A stretch of DNA of 64,000 nt, taken from the NCBI GenBank assembly GCA_025618425.1, contig CM046836.1, positions 14,324,738-14,388,737 on the forward strand, written 5' to 3'. Positions 44,428 to 57,014 of this stretch are shown piece by piece. The notes under the pieces are model-generated. The model was not told the origin of the DNA, did no database searches, and was given only the letters and a program-made list of their open reading frames with translations. The position numbers and the translations under genes are program-made. How positions within the stretch are numbered: the stretch's first letter is position 1; each line of letters starts with the position of its first letter. This stretch comes from Heliocidaris tuberculata. Its lineage: Eukaryota; Echinodermata; Echinoidea; Camarodonta; Echinometridae.

Positions 44428-45110
44428 TGTTCACAGTACAAAAAAGTCAAAAATTGGATAGAAAAATAGTTAATGGTAACATGGATTTCTCCACTGCATG
44501 ATAAAATGATGAAATGCGATGCAGTGTTACTGCTGAAAAATGCTAACATATTCATGATCAGCCGAGTCCTAAGAAACCTGAATAGAAACTGCATTTTTTA
44601 TGTCTTGCAGGAACAATGTTTGGTAGTGCCGAGATTAAAGCTGGATTGAACTATACTACACATCACTGTATTAATACACATGTACTGAAAATGAAAATGT
44701 ACACAATGTGTACGGAACTTGTAAACACTTAAAGGAAGTACATGCATATACATATACCGGTACATACATGTATATACATGTAGATATTGGCAAATATAAG
44801 TTCCTGTTCCTATTGGTAGCTTTATCTATTACACTTTTTTTTTAATACGAAATGAGATTTCAGAGTAAGTTTATTTGATTTTTACAGTAAAAAAAGACGA
44901 TACTGAAGAATACATCTCTCTGCAAGACACATGTACTGTAATCGTTCATTATGCAATTACATGTACAAAGGGCCAAACCTACATGTACACGTACTAACAT
45001 CTATCATAAATCGCTATGAATCTTACTAGAAAGTGTTGAGACAGATGACAATAGCTCCGGGCTTTATTTTGTCAAAGATATGGGGTAAGGGACAGGGTTG
45101 CAATTTGGTC
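44428..45110. other. no supported gene
   Basis: AT-rich; contains an ACATGTACATG-rich stretch at 44.69-44.79 kb. Confidence 0.4.
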
Positions 45111-45486
45111 TTAAAGTGTACCAATCACCTGAAAAAATAATTTGTCTACAGGTAGAAAGTATAAAATCAACCTCAAAGAACTTTGTCTGGTATTCTATAG
45201 GTCAACAGTAAATGAGTAAGAAGGAAATAAAGGATAACATGAAAATGCTCGTGCAGAACCGAACAGAGTTTGGTTCCACGCGAGCCTTTACCTTGGCGAG
45301 CGCATATGGTTGCGTTGAGTAGTCTACTCACGAGTAGCTTTTATGCTTATAGAGAGACAGTGTAATTAAAATTGCAATATCTCTTTACAGAATCAATATC
45401 TGAAGCCCATATTTTGAATATAGTATAACGACATGCAACCCCTAGCAAACAGAGCAAAATTATTTTTGGTGATTGGTATCCTTTAA
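45111..45486. mobile_element. TTAA MITE, 376 bp
   Basis: Left end TTAAAGTGTACCAATCACC, right end GGTGATTGGTATCCTTTAA. TTAA on both borders, ends inverted over about 20 bp with further inverted 'aaaataattt' sequence. Non-coding. Confidence 0.75.
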
Positions 45487-46360
45487 GTTAGGGTAAGGGT
45501 TAGGGAGAAGGTAAGTTATAGTGTTACGTCGAGGTTTGAAGTTTACAATTCGGTTAGTGTACGGGATTGACTGCGTAGCAACTGTCACCAGTGCATGTGT
45601 CAGTGCTAGAAGCTTCAAGATGCAAAATTTGTTAAAGTAAAATGATAAGCAGCAGTAGTACAGGCCAGTAAATACTGGCTTTCTCTTATAACAGTTTCAT
45701 AAACTATAATCACAACACTGATCACACACAATCAGACATTTCATATAGTAGATTAACTGAATAAAATAATTTCTATTTTGATATGATTTTTTTTTTTTTA
45801 AATAGCCATGATAAATCAGGCATGTGAAATTTTCGCGTTTACGCGAAATTTCCGCTTTTTAAAAACCATTTTCTCACGTTTTTTTTTGCTTTCCGCGTTT
45901 TTTACTCTCTGGGTAATGAAAAACACAGTCTAGTCTCGTACCATGCTTTTTGTCAAAATATAAACGTATTTTGAGCTGCTCATTACACGACCAATTATTA
46001 TTCATGTCTAAAAACGCCTGGTAATAGAGACTATCCAATCCGCCCGGTATTCTGGTTTCACGCTGCAGTGCGTGGCGGCCTAGCAGTGCACTGCTATGCA
46101 GCCGCGCCGGGCTAGCAATCGAGTGGCACGGGGAAGCTCTGGGAGCGATAGCCGGTCTCGCATGTATCGCGCGGCGTCGGTCAAGTTGCTTCATGCTTCA
46201 GCTGCTAGCTGTGTCTTCGAGTGGTACTTCGAGCAGGACTTCGAGCTCGTTTGGATATATTTCTTCCGCGTTTCCAACACAGTTATGCACCATCTTGTTA
46301 CTTGTTTTGAAACGTTTATGTACTGATGTGAACTTCAAAAGAGGAACTTTAACTTAAATC
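45487..46360. other. upstream region of the hAT-like gene
   Basis: 46.0-46.26 kb is GC- and CpG-rich ('gcagccgcgccgggctagca', 'atcgcgcggcgtcggtcaag') compared with its surroundings, so it may hold a promoter for the plus-strand gene starting at 46361. Open frames here on both strands are not recognisable. Confidence 0.35.
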
Positions 46361-46673
46361 ATGGCTTCTACTTCCAAGGATCAAAATTATGTGGAGCGGG
46401 GCTCGCGTGTTGATAAGGCATCAATTGACAAGAAAGACCCTCTCGTTAAAAATTCCTGGAAGTGGGAATGGCTCGACTTTGTTCACCAGGAAACTGGACA
46501 AAAATTATCGGATTGTATCAGAGTCATCAAGAAACCTGGCTTTTGTGTTTGCATATTGTGTGATAGGGAAATAAAGTATGCAGGACGGGGTCGTGTCGCA
46601 CTAGTGGATCATGTTGGAAAACGCTCACACAAAGATATTCTGAAGCTGAGAAAATCGAACACATTGTTCCCAG
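46361..46673 (+). CDS. hAT-like exon 1 (BED-like finger)
   Basis: 313 nt, ATG at 46361 in context AAATCATGGC, phase 1 at the donor. Trp-rich KNSWKWEWLDFV precedes the finger. The frame is intact. Confidence 0.65.
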
Positions 46674-47264
46674 GTAAGTTTAGTGGAATTAATTTAAATT
46701 AAAACTTAAAATCGAGCAAAAATCAAAACTTAGAATAATCAGCATGTACACATAGACTCTACAAATTATTATCACATTTAAATTATGGCTCAAAGAAATT
46801 TAAAGGTAAAGCAGACCAGGGTCTAGCATGTCTACGGCCAAGTGCTAGTTAAGTTAGATCAATTTAAAGAAACATTCTTGGTACTCGGTAAATCGTCAAG
46901 TCCTATTACTGTTTTATTTGTCTGAAATAATTTTGCATCTGATAAGAATAATACAGTGTGGCTATTCTTACATGACCGTAATCCAAATGTACATGTACTT
47001 TTGGCTATATTTACATGATTCCATTTGCGCATGTGCATCTCCGAAATTTCAGACTTATTATCTTATTGGTCCATATTATAAACAGATAGCCACCAAATTT
47101 AGGATTATGGTTAGGGTATATCCCCATAAACAACTGGGCATTCTCAACTGACATATACAGAGATCAGAGATTTCCGAACACTCATATAGAGCTCTGCATG
47201 TATGTTTTTTGTTTAAATTTCGGGGAGTTGAGTTTGATTTTATTCATTTATTTTTTTCTGTCAG

Positions 47265-48141
47265 GTGCAAAGCCTCCATTGTCTAGCCAGAATACCACAT
47301 ATGGAATACATCCCCTTTCTAAGGCAAAGGTACAAAAAGAATCAGCACCACAAAGTTCTATCCCTGACCCAGTAGTTTCAGTTTCAGACAGAGTTGCAAC
47401 AGCTGAAGCCACAGTTTTGGGATTTGCTGCTGAAAACTCCCTTCCCTTCACGATGGTGCCAAAAATTGTGGAATTGTCCAGGCAATTGTCAAAAGATAGA
47501 GCTGCATTAGATGTGTTATCTGTGGATCGCACCTCGGCTTCCTACAAAACAAATTATGGTGTTGCTAAAACATTTACTGAGGAATTGGTTGAAGATCTTA
47601 AATCAACACACTTCTTGCTAAACATTGATGAAGCCACCAGTCAAACAAACAAAAGGGTTTTTCAATTTTAGTGTGCTATTTCAATCCCAGACTAGAGGAA
47701 ATAGTTGTTAGGCACCTTGCTTCATTCTCAGTTATCAAAGTGAATAGTGAAACATTGTATGATGAAATTGTTGCTCTGTTTGACAAGTTCCAAATTCCTT
47801 GGGAAAATCTTCTATCAATTTTGATGGATTCATGCAATGTCATGAGAGGATCGAAAAGTGGGTTGGAAACACGCATCCGGCAAAATAAAGCCCCTCACCT
47901 CTTGGACGTGGATGGAGATAGCTGTCACCATGCCCATAATGCAGCCAAGGCATTCTGTGCGCATTTTGATAACTATCTGGAACAGATGGCAACAGACTTG
48001 TTTACAGACTTCAAATGGTCAGCAGATCTGTGTGAAAACTTGCAGTGGATATGCCAGGCATTAGATATCAAGTACACCAAACCAGAGAGGTATGTAAGCC
48101 ACAGGTGGTTGTCCATGTATGCTCCCTCGCAATGTCACTAA
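47265..48141 (+). pseudogene. hAT-like exon 2
   Basis: Acceptor after TTTATTTTTTTCTGTCAG. First frame ends in TAG at 47669-47671. Homologous reading resumes in the next frame from about 47660 to 48141. Confidence 0.65.
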
Positions 48142-48178
48142 TTTGTTTTCCTCTTTTTTTTTCTTACCTCACTCACAT

Positions 48179-48257
48179 GCCTGATAAATACATATCATCT
48201 GATACAAGATCATCTCAGATATATACATATCATCTGATACAAGATCATCTCAGATAT
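48179..48257 (+). repeat. 38-bp tandem duplication
   Basis: 'acatatcatctgatacaaga' plus 'tcatctcagatata' occurs twice in tandem just beyond the hAT-like remnant. Confidence 0.8.
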
Positions 48258-49375
48258 AGACCATTTTCGTAATACATTCAGTAATGTATCATCTCTGCCA
48301 ACACCATGATTTTTTTTTTTAGTTCATATAATTTCATCCTTAGACTATTTCCAGGGAATACTTTGCCAGGTGCAACAAATTTGTGACATGGTTTTTAATG
48401 TATCAAGGACAACCTCTGTCAGAAAAATTTGCAAACACTTTAAAATTCACTTCGAGAATAGTTTGTTCACATGTGACCTTTCAATATGTTCAAGCTTAAA
48501 AACATGAATCTGAGCAAAATCAAAACAAATATCTACAAGTAAGTTTCATATGAAACCACTCTATCTAAAATGGTACGTATAGAACTTTGATGAAAATATG
48601 CATTCATCAGAACAATTTTAATACAAAAAACATGTGAATAGGTTATATCAACTGCCCTTTTGTGTGAAAAAGAATACCATCACATACAATTAGGAATGAT
48701 AGTGAAAATTTTCTTATGTATATTGATCAGTTAGCACCCAGTTCAAGATACATGTATATCACCATATACTCACTAGCAGAAATAGCACATTGCATTTAAT
48801 ATTTGGCATGGTTTACGAAAGATCAGCAAAAAAAAAAGAAGGAAAAAGAGATTTAAAATCACACACTCTGAATGCAGAATTAAATTGTAGAAGTCCCAAA
48901 GATTGCATGCAAGAATTATCCAACAAGACCCAATTACTTACAGTTAGAGTTACTAATTTAACATATTTATGAAAGTATATTTAACTTTCATTAAGTGGTC
49001 GAAGCAAAAAAGAAAATTATCCTTGACAGAATGTTTTGTAGGGTAAACATTTCATTTTATTCTTCAATCAAATAAAATTTCTATTCTAATATGAATAACT
49101 GTAAAATTACATAATCCTCATAACTAGAGTATTTTCATTGAAATTCAAGACCATCTTTGCCTCCACATTACCTTGCATTATTTGTTTTGCCTTACATTTT
49201 TTGTTTTGCCTTACATTTCTTCCACAAATATTTCAATTTTCATTCATATAATTCTACTTCCCATACTTTTTGACAGATTTTTTATACATGTATTTTCCAA
49301 AGTTAAATACACATAGCATGCGGCCAGTTTCACGGCAGTTTTGTGCGGAACAATTTTCTAAAAAATACAAGGATA
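48258..49375. other. 3' flank of the SDR42E1-like gene, no other gene seen
   Basis: AT-rich. A TTTATT at 49056-49061 (AATAAA on the minus strand) is a possible polyadenylation signal about 315 bases after the SDR42E1-like stop. Not verified by any transcript. Confidence 0.4.
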
Positions 49376-49585
49376 TCAGCCTACCAGAGGCAGAAGAGAC
49401 ATCAAAAGCATCACAAATGAAACAGCAAGAATCAAAGTTACAAGCCATGTCCCGATCGACGAGGACTTCTTCCGATGGCCGCGCTCAAGGAAGTAGTGGA
49501 CCATGTCGTTGACATCTCGTTCTACTGGTTCATATCCAAGCTGCTGTCGTGCCTTCTCTATGCTGAAATGATGGGTAACTGCAAC
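49376..49585 (-). CDS. SDR42E1-like exon 11 (C-terminus, stop)
   Basis: Acceptor CAGCTCTTCCAG|, stop TGA at 49376-49378. Encodes [20 protein letters not shown], a [19 protein letters not shown] segment, and the terminal hydrophobic helix ending LLPLVG. Confidence 0.92.
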   Translation of the reverse strand, partial: VAVTHHFSIEKARQQLGYEPVERDVNDMVHYFLERGHRKKSSSIGTWLVTLILAVSFVMLLMSLLPLVG

Positions 49586-52500
49586 CTGGAAGAGCTGTTT
49601 GAAAATCAATGAAGGCACAGTCAAAAATTGAAAAAATTTCTCAATTTTAAGCCTTTTTAAAGTACTGTAGAGTAGATGCTGCGAAGTGCGGCCGGTAGCC
49701 AGTATGCGGCCAGTCCATCGTTTGCATTGCAAAATCACTTAAAATACATGGCATCATAATATATCACATACATGTACATGTATTACACACAGAGGATAAT
49801 GTAGCGTGTGTGTGATATGTGATACATATTATGATGCCATGTATTTTATAGTGATTTTGTAATGCAAAAGATGGACCGGCCGCACACCAGCTACTGGCTG
49901 CACTTCACAGCATCTACCCTATGCAATCTCAAAGAGTTTTGGATTATTACCCCAGCTCTAGCTTGGCTACCCTGATAAAGGCACCAGACATTCAAGGAAT
50001 TACTCCCTATTGTAATATAATACCTAAATGCTCAAAAATATAATTTTCTCGAAGGGTTTCAAGATAAAAAAAGAACGACTTGAATATTCTCTTACCTCTG
50101 TTCTTGTCATGAGGGGCTGGAAATTGATGATGGGTTTTACGATTGTGTGTAACCACTCACTTATAAGAGCTATAAAATTCAACAAGCAAACAAACAAACA
50201 AAAGAGAGAGAGAGAGAGAGAAAGAGAGAGTAAATATAACAATATTCATGCCTATTCAAATTATGTCCTTAACTCATCATGTTTAGTTCTAAGTAAACTA
50301 TAACGGTACCACACATAAGTGAGTAGAATCTTTGTAAAAAGTAAACATCTGAATGCAATTCTTCATAAAGTTTAATATCTTTTCATGGAATAGCAATTTT
50401 TGCCTGCATGATTATCACATAGGCCCGAATTCACAAAGGAGGTTTAAATCATGGTGTAAATCATGGGTAAGGTTTAAATCTCCGTAAGCGTACTAAAATA
50501 AGAATAAATAAGCGCACATTGCCCATGCGCACGCTCAAAAAAAATATGTGACTGGATCGGATTCCGTGCACATGTAAAAAATCCAGGAGGGGGTTTAGAC
50601 GATGGTTTAAACCAAACCTCCTTTGTGAATTGTGTTTGTGAATGTGAATTTGCTTCTAGGGTAGATGTTGGAGGTTACACTCCTATGAAGGATGTACTTA
50701 TAGTTTTGTGAGGTACTGTATGAAGGTAGACTTGTTTTTTAAGCAATTTAAATATACTTAACCCCTACCATGCCGTGGGCAGCAAATCCCGGCGAAATGT
50801 TTGAGTGTTGAACACTTTGCTTAGGCTCAGAATGGCTTGAAAATTCTTCCTCATACAGAAACCTGTGCCTTCAATATAATGTTTATTCCTATGCAATATA
50901 TCTTTGACCAGTTTGCTCAAGAAAAAACTCATTGAAAGTTAATATATAACTCTTGAAAAGTTCATTGTTTGACAATTGCTCAAAAATGTGGCGGCATGGA
51001 AGAGGTTAAAATTTTGAGGGTAATAATTCCAATCTTTATCTTTTGATCCATAATCTTTATTAAACACTTTGAGAGGAATAATATCCAATCTACAGGGTTC
51101 AGGGCATCACGTATGTTACTTGTGAGTAGAAAAACAAGTGTATATGAAACAGCCCTCATTATGACTACTTCCATTTTTAAGATTACCGGTACACGTTCCA
51201 TTTTACTCACCTACGATGTACATGAACCACACAGGGACACTGAGGGATGGATAACGATAACCTAGTCCTGTAATGAGAGGACGAAGGAACTCAAACTGGT
51301 TGACTGGACCTTTATCAGCTATGAAGTACACCTGGCCAGCCTGAAAGAGAATGTACAATCATTATTGCTACGTTGATTCATTTTCCTCTTTTAATCAACA
51401 GAGACAAGTTATAAGAAACAAGTGAAATTTCAGAGTGTCGATGGTGAAGTTAATTTAAAGTTCTCTTCCTTTCTTCTATGCTCTCTCGCTTTTGATATCT
51501 CTCTCTCTCCTTTTTTCACTCTCTCATTCTTTCTGCTATTGAGCATCATTTATCTCACTCTCTCTAATTACCTCTTGTTCATTCTCCCTCCCCCCCCCCC
51601 CCCCCCCCCCTGTTTCTCTCATCCTTGAATTTGGTTAATTGACTCTGGGCTTCATGAAACCACAAACTTGTCTGCATGGCCTCTATAATGCCTTTCAATT
51701 CTGCATTAAAGACCAAGGGGAGATTCAAAATGTCAGACACACAGGACCCAGGTCCATCTTATTTTTATGCACCACCCTGTACAAATCAACAAACTCACTG
51801 CTATATGTTCCTTGTGACTTGATAAGCCTTCAGCAGCCAGAATATGGCCATTCACCAGGTTGTCTACATGTACCCATGGAACCTTTATATGGGAGCCTCC
51901 TATTGTCACACATAAAAGACCCTGCTCCATATTTTTCTGCAAGACAGGGAAAAGGTCATCAAAGATCATCAATCAAACTTGCTAGAATATCTCTATGCAT
52001 CTCTATACTTGTGTCTTTAAACAAGTGATTTTTTATGTGTGATGATGATTTGTAAACTTGTTCGGCCCCATTTCGGCCTCTGTTTTGTAACAGTGCCTTG
52101 GATAAAAAACGAAGAAAAATACGTAAAACAAATAACAACATATGCTTTGAAATAAGTTAAGAGTTCTAAACATTCTGAAATATAGAAAGGCCTTCTGCCC
52201 CTTGTGAAAAATAATTTTTTTCTTCTCCAGAATATTTTGTATATTTTGATATCAACAGGGGCTAGAGCATAAAGACACTAAGATGAGAGATTTCTGCACC
52301 TGAACTAAAATTACTAGAAATTTCTTGAGTACTGTGAGTCCAATTATACAGGCTAGGCTTTTTCTACAGTGATAACAAGTGCTTGCTTTTAATGCACGTC
52401 CAAACAAATGTTCAGGATAGACAACAAAATTCAAATGCTTACCAGAGTCCCACTTTCAAAGAAAAAAAGACAAGCAAGAAAGTGAAAACTAACCACTATC

Positions 52501-55500
52501 CTAGGGAAGTGTCTCTGCTCTCCAGCACCATAAATAGCTACAGGTCTGATCACACACACATTAAGACTGCTTCCATCTGAAACAGACAATGCAAATATCA
52601 TATACCAGTAAAGAATTATCACTTCCTTAATCTATTCTCCTACACTCACTAAATATGTTGGAATTATTTGAGATGCTTTTTTCTAGAACTGTTCATATCA
52701 AATGAGAATAAGCATGTGAGAAATTCATTTCTGCTGCAAATACAAAGTTTAATCTACAACGTAAGCAAGTTGTTTTGATCTGTCCAACTTGATGTTGCTA
52801 CCATACAACAATATACAGTGAAACCTGTCTATAAAGACCACTCAAGGGAGACATGAAAAGTGATCTTTATTAGCAGGTGGTCTTTATGTGCAGGTTGCTT
52901 TAATACATGTTTCAATGGGAAACCCTTTTCAAGGGAAACAAAAATTGTGGTCCTTATAGACAGGTGGTCTTTCTATACAGGTGGTCGCTAAAGCAGGATT
53001 GACTGTACTTGGAATTCCATGATCGTTTTCAAATTGTACAGTGGAACTTCATTATAAAGATCACTGTCGTAACAAACTCTCATTGTAACAAGGTAATTTT
53101 GCCTGCCCCACTTCTTTGTATTCTACTGTTTTTTTAGACCTGATATAACAATGTTTCGATATATAGAGGTAATTTCTATGATCCCAAGGAGTTTTTTATA
53201 ATGAGGTTCCACTGTATTCTGCAGTTTAGCAAAGCAAAGAGAAGACTATTGGTCAACTAAGAGATCAAAGAGAGTTGTTAGTTGGGAAATCGACATCGAA
53301 TTTTCTAAAACTGAAGACTTTTCAGAACAGGGTGTTGTGTTCTACTCTCAAAGGTAGATCTTGAAATTCCAAAATCAAGTCCATCAACATTGTTTTTTTT
53401 TTTTACTCTTTGATACTTATTTTCATACACAATTCCATTCTTACCTTTTGTTTGCCTTCCATTTGATTTAATTGCAAGCTGCTCTGCTATTGATTTTGTT
53501 CTCGAATAGTCATCTTTGTGCTACAGGAAGAAAAGGAAGAGCATAAATCATAGTAAGATACACAAAAGCATTTAAGAGGCAAGAGGAGTTCTGGTAACAA
53601 AGAAAAAAATCATAAAACTGTGCAGTGAAATCTATAGCACTGTGAAATTACAAGTAGTTGTAATGTTTCTGAAGGAGTATGGCATGATGGCATCCCCCAA
53701 CTACCCCCTCCCCCACCATCAGGTTTTTAAAACCGCTTTGTTCTACCTCTACAATCCACACTATATTTTACACATTGCTCACTAAAGGGAAGAGTTTTCT
53801 GCAAGGATTTGTTCATGCATGGTTCAAATTATTGAGTGAACTGTCAATACAATATTCTCATGGGAATGGTTTCTGAGGACCAGCAGGGGTCTCCTGCATA
53901 AAAGTTTTGTTTAAATGCAACTCCAAAAAATCAAATGCAAGTCCTACATAAGCGATCCTGATAAGCTGAAAAATCAAGTTGCGTTCGATTTTCTAAGTTG
54001 CGTTTAAATGCAACTTTTTATGCAAGAGGGTGAAAAGTACGAATTGACATGTCAGTACCCTGGTCCACCAGAAAATAGGCATAGTTCTTTACGCATTGTT
54101 CACTTACCGCAGAGAGTGGAAGAAGAGGTAATGTCTCGTCTCCATTCTCTATATCTTGTCCAGCAAACACCACGTTGTGTGTACTTGTGTAAACCAGTCT
54201 CGTCACATTGTGATTGATACAGGCTGAAATAGGAATCATAAAATGAAACCTAATAAGAATAATTCAAAGAAGAAATAACAACTGAGTAAAGTGCTAGTTG
54301 TATAGAAAGCCTTACCATTTCTCGTTTTCTGAGCTGATAGCCCCAAAGCTGGGAATTTTCTTCAAATGTTTCAAAATATAAACTAATTGGACAGTGAAAT
54401 ACTGGAAATTGGATGCTCTATCCTAAATTTTTATTTCAAAATATGGAACCCACTGCAAGAAACCATCATATATGTCTAATTAATTTTATAACAGCTTTCA
54501 ATGGGATGTTGGCAAACTTAAAGGGAAAGCTGAGTTCTGGGAGGGGTGAAAAATAATTTGTGTGCTTTCTCATTCCTTTCATGTCAGTTTGGAAGAACAT
54601 CATAGTAGAAAAATACCCTGGAAAGGATTGCTCTTCAAATGCCCTCAAATTCGAAATATGACTAGAAATAGCTGAAATGTTCGGGCCGAAAATTCATGCT
54701 ACTTTTGTGTGTAGTCCCATTTACCCATTCTGTGTGCAGTAAATGTGCTTTTCAGATAGATTGGGTCAATTTCTGATCTATTTTGACGATTCAAAAACAA
54801 CGCAGTATAAAACAATTCTTATGTAGACATGGTCAACCTTTCCCTGAGACAGTTTCTTTCACAATGTAATTGCATGACCAGAACTCAACTTTATCTTTAA
54901 ACTTAAAGATATGAAGGATTCTTGCAAGAGGACCACGATCAGGAGATCTAACTCATTCTAAAGAGGAGGCCAGGGGCCAATGACTTACCCTCTATAATGT
55001 TTTCTGTTCCTCCAACATTGATGCTTTCAATGAAGTCTGAGCCTTTCAGCTATAAGGAGATAACAATCAATTGTTAGAATTATGAAATATTACATTTGTT
55101 GCTGTTTACATCACATAACACATAGAGTTTCAAAAGACACATCTGTCAAATTGCAAATGAAATGCTTCGTGTTGGTAAAGTAAAGGAGCAATCTAAAGTG
55201 ATTTCCTTATTTTCTTGTTTTTTGGATAAACCTCTTACAACAGAACACAACCTCAAAAAATTTAACTTTGAAAGCCTACATTTTCAACAGGTCATGTATA
55301 GAGTAGATGCTGGGAAATGCGGCCGGTAGCCGGTGAGCGGCCGGTCCATTGTTTGCATTGCAAAATCACTTTAAAATACATGGCATCATAATATTTGTGG
55401 GTTTGTTTGCTTTTATTTCTGCATTCTACTAACAAATACAATAAAATAAAGTTTTACTTATTAAGTATTACATAAGTAGAAAATCATGTACAATAATAAT

Positions 55501-56964
55501 ATACAATAAACATAATACAAAGCATACATACAAGAATAAGGAATATAATAGACCTATGTAAATATTTTTTTCTCCGATAAACTAGAGAGGTAATTTAGAA
55601 CGCAGGAGACTGCCATCGTTAGTGGTTAGGCTGGAAATAGATGGGGGCCTCATATATATCACATATCACACACACACACAGGGTAATGTACCCTGTGTGT
55701 GTGATATGTGATATATTATGATACCATGTATTTTAAAGTGATTTTGCAATGTAAACGATGGACCGGCCGCACACCTGCTACCGGCCGCACTTCACAGCAT
55801 CTACTCTAGTGAGGATTTCTACACTTTTCTGTCACAGATAAATATCTTGTGTTACACATGATTCAATCATAAATATATCACAGATGAAAGTGTTTCTCAT
55901 TTTATATTTCACCGGTTTTAAAGGTTCTGTCAATGTAGATTCCACTCTTAGAATAGAAAAAAAAAGATCTGGAATACTTTAAGGGCGATTCCATGCAATG
56001 TGTCCCTTTTGGCATAAATGTCTTTTTTCTACATATTTCATCCAAAAATGACAAATCTTTTAGTGTGACCACTGAATAATGGTGCTATCTGGTATCACCA
56101 GCTGTAGACATGGTCATATCACAAGATTTTTCGTTTATGCATGAATGTCGTATAAATGTAATATGTCGTACAGGACACTCGCCCAGAAGAAAACAGTGTT
56201 CTACAGATTTTCTTAACTGAACTTAATTAAGATATTGATGAAACAGAAAATTTCATTTCTGCTCGCCCAATATGGGCAAGTAGGCCTACATAGCTGACAC
56301 AGTTCAAAATACCTGTCCAAACAACCGTTTAATTGAAATTAATTGAAACAGTACATTTATTAAAATTTCTTCGCAGCCAAAGACTGAGCTGCAAAGTCTT
56401 TTACAAATAATTCACAGTAATGAAATACAGTATACAGAATCTATAACTGTGCCCAGAGGGTAACAGTTATGGTACAATACTAACCATTTCCCTGCCAGAC
56501 ATCCCATAGGATGCAATGTGAAACACACAGTCCATGCCATCACACAACTTTTCCAACAGCTCTCGATCCCTGATATCAGCCTTTCAAAAAAAAACCCAAA
56601 AAAAACAGATTCAAGTTATACTAATCACTGCATGCAAGTATGTACATGGACATCTGGGCCTCATCTTATAGATCGTTGCGATTGATATCATCATGATCAA
56701 TCACACCATTTCTTAAGACTAGGCCCAGATGTACCATTCAAACAACAAAATGTCTGAACACTAGGCTCTATATTAAGGATGACCTTATGATTTATTATGA
56801 GACATAGATTTGATGACTCTGTGTCCATATATTCAATAGACCTATTCTGGATGTACATTACTTCTACACTTTAATATTTTGTTAAACATGAAAAACAATC
56901 CAATTTGTCAAGGATTCTCTCCTCTTCTTTCGGAATCTTTTCCAACCCCCCTCCTCTTTCATTC

Positions 56965-57014
<50 letters not shown>

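Larger units (their letters stand above)
46361..48160 (+). pseudogene. hAT-like transposase gene with BED-like finger, frameshifted and truncated
   Basis: Exon 1 (46361-46673) starts MASTSKDQNYVERGS and has a BED-like zinc finger: CVCILC (Cys64, Cys67) and HVGKRSH (His84, His90). It ends CCCAG|GTAAGT. Exon 2 opens at TTTCTGTCAG|GTGCAA in matching phase. It encodes LGFAAENSLPFTMVPKIVEL, a GVAKTFTEELVEDLKSTHFL segment and NIDEATSQTNK, typical of the N-terminal half of hAT transposases where the first catalytic Asp lies. A frame change near 47655-47671 (T-rich) is followed by CYFNPRLEEIVVRHLASF, LMDSCNVMRGSKSGLETRIR and RYVSHRWLSMY in another frame. The frame then decays and the C-terminal dimerisation region is missing. 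Confidence 0.72.
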
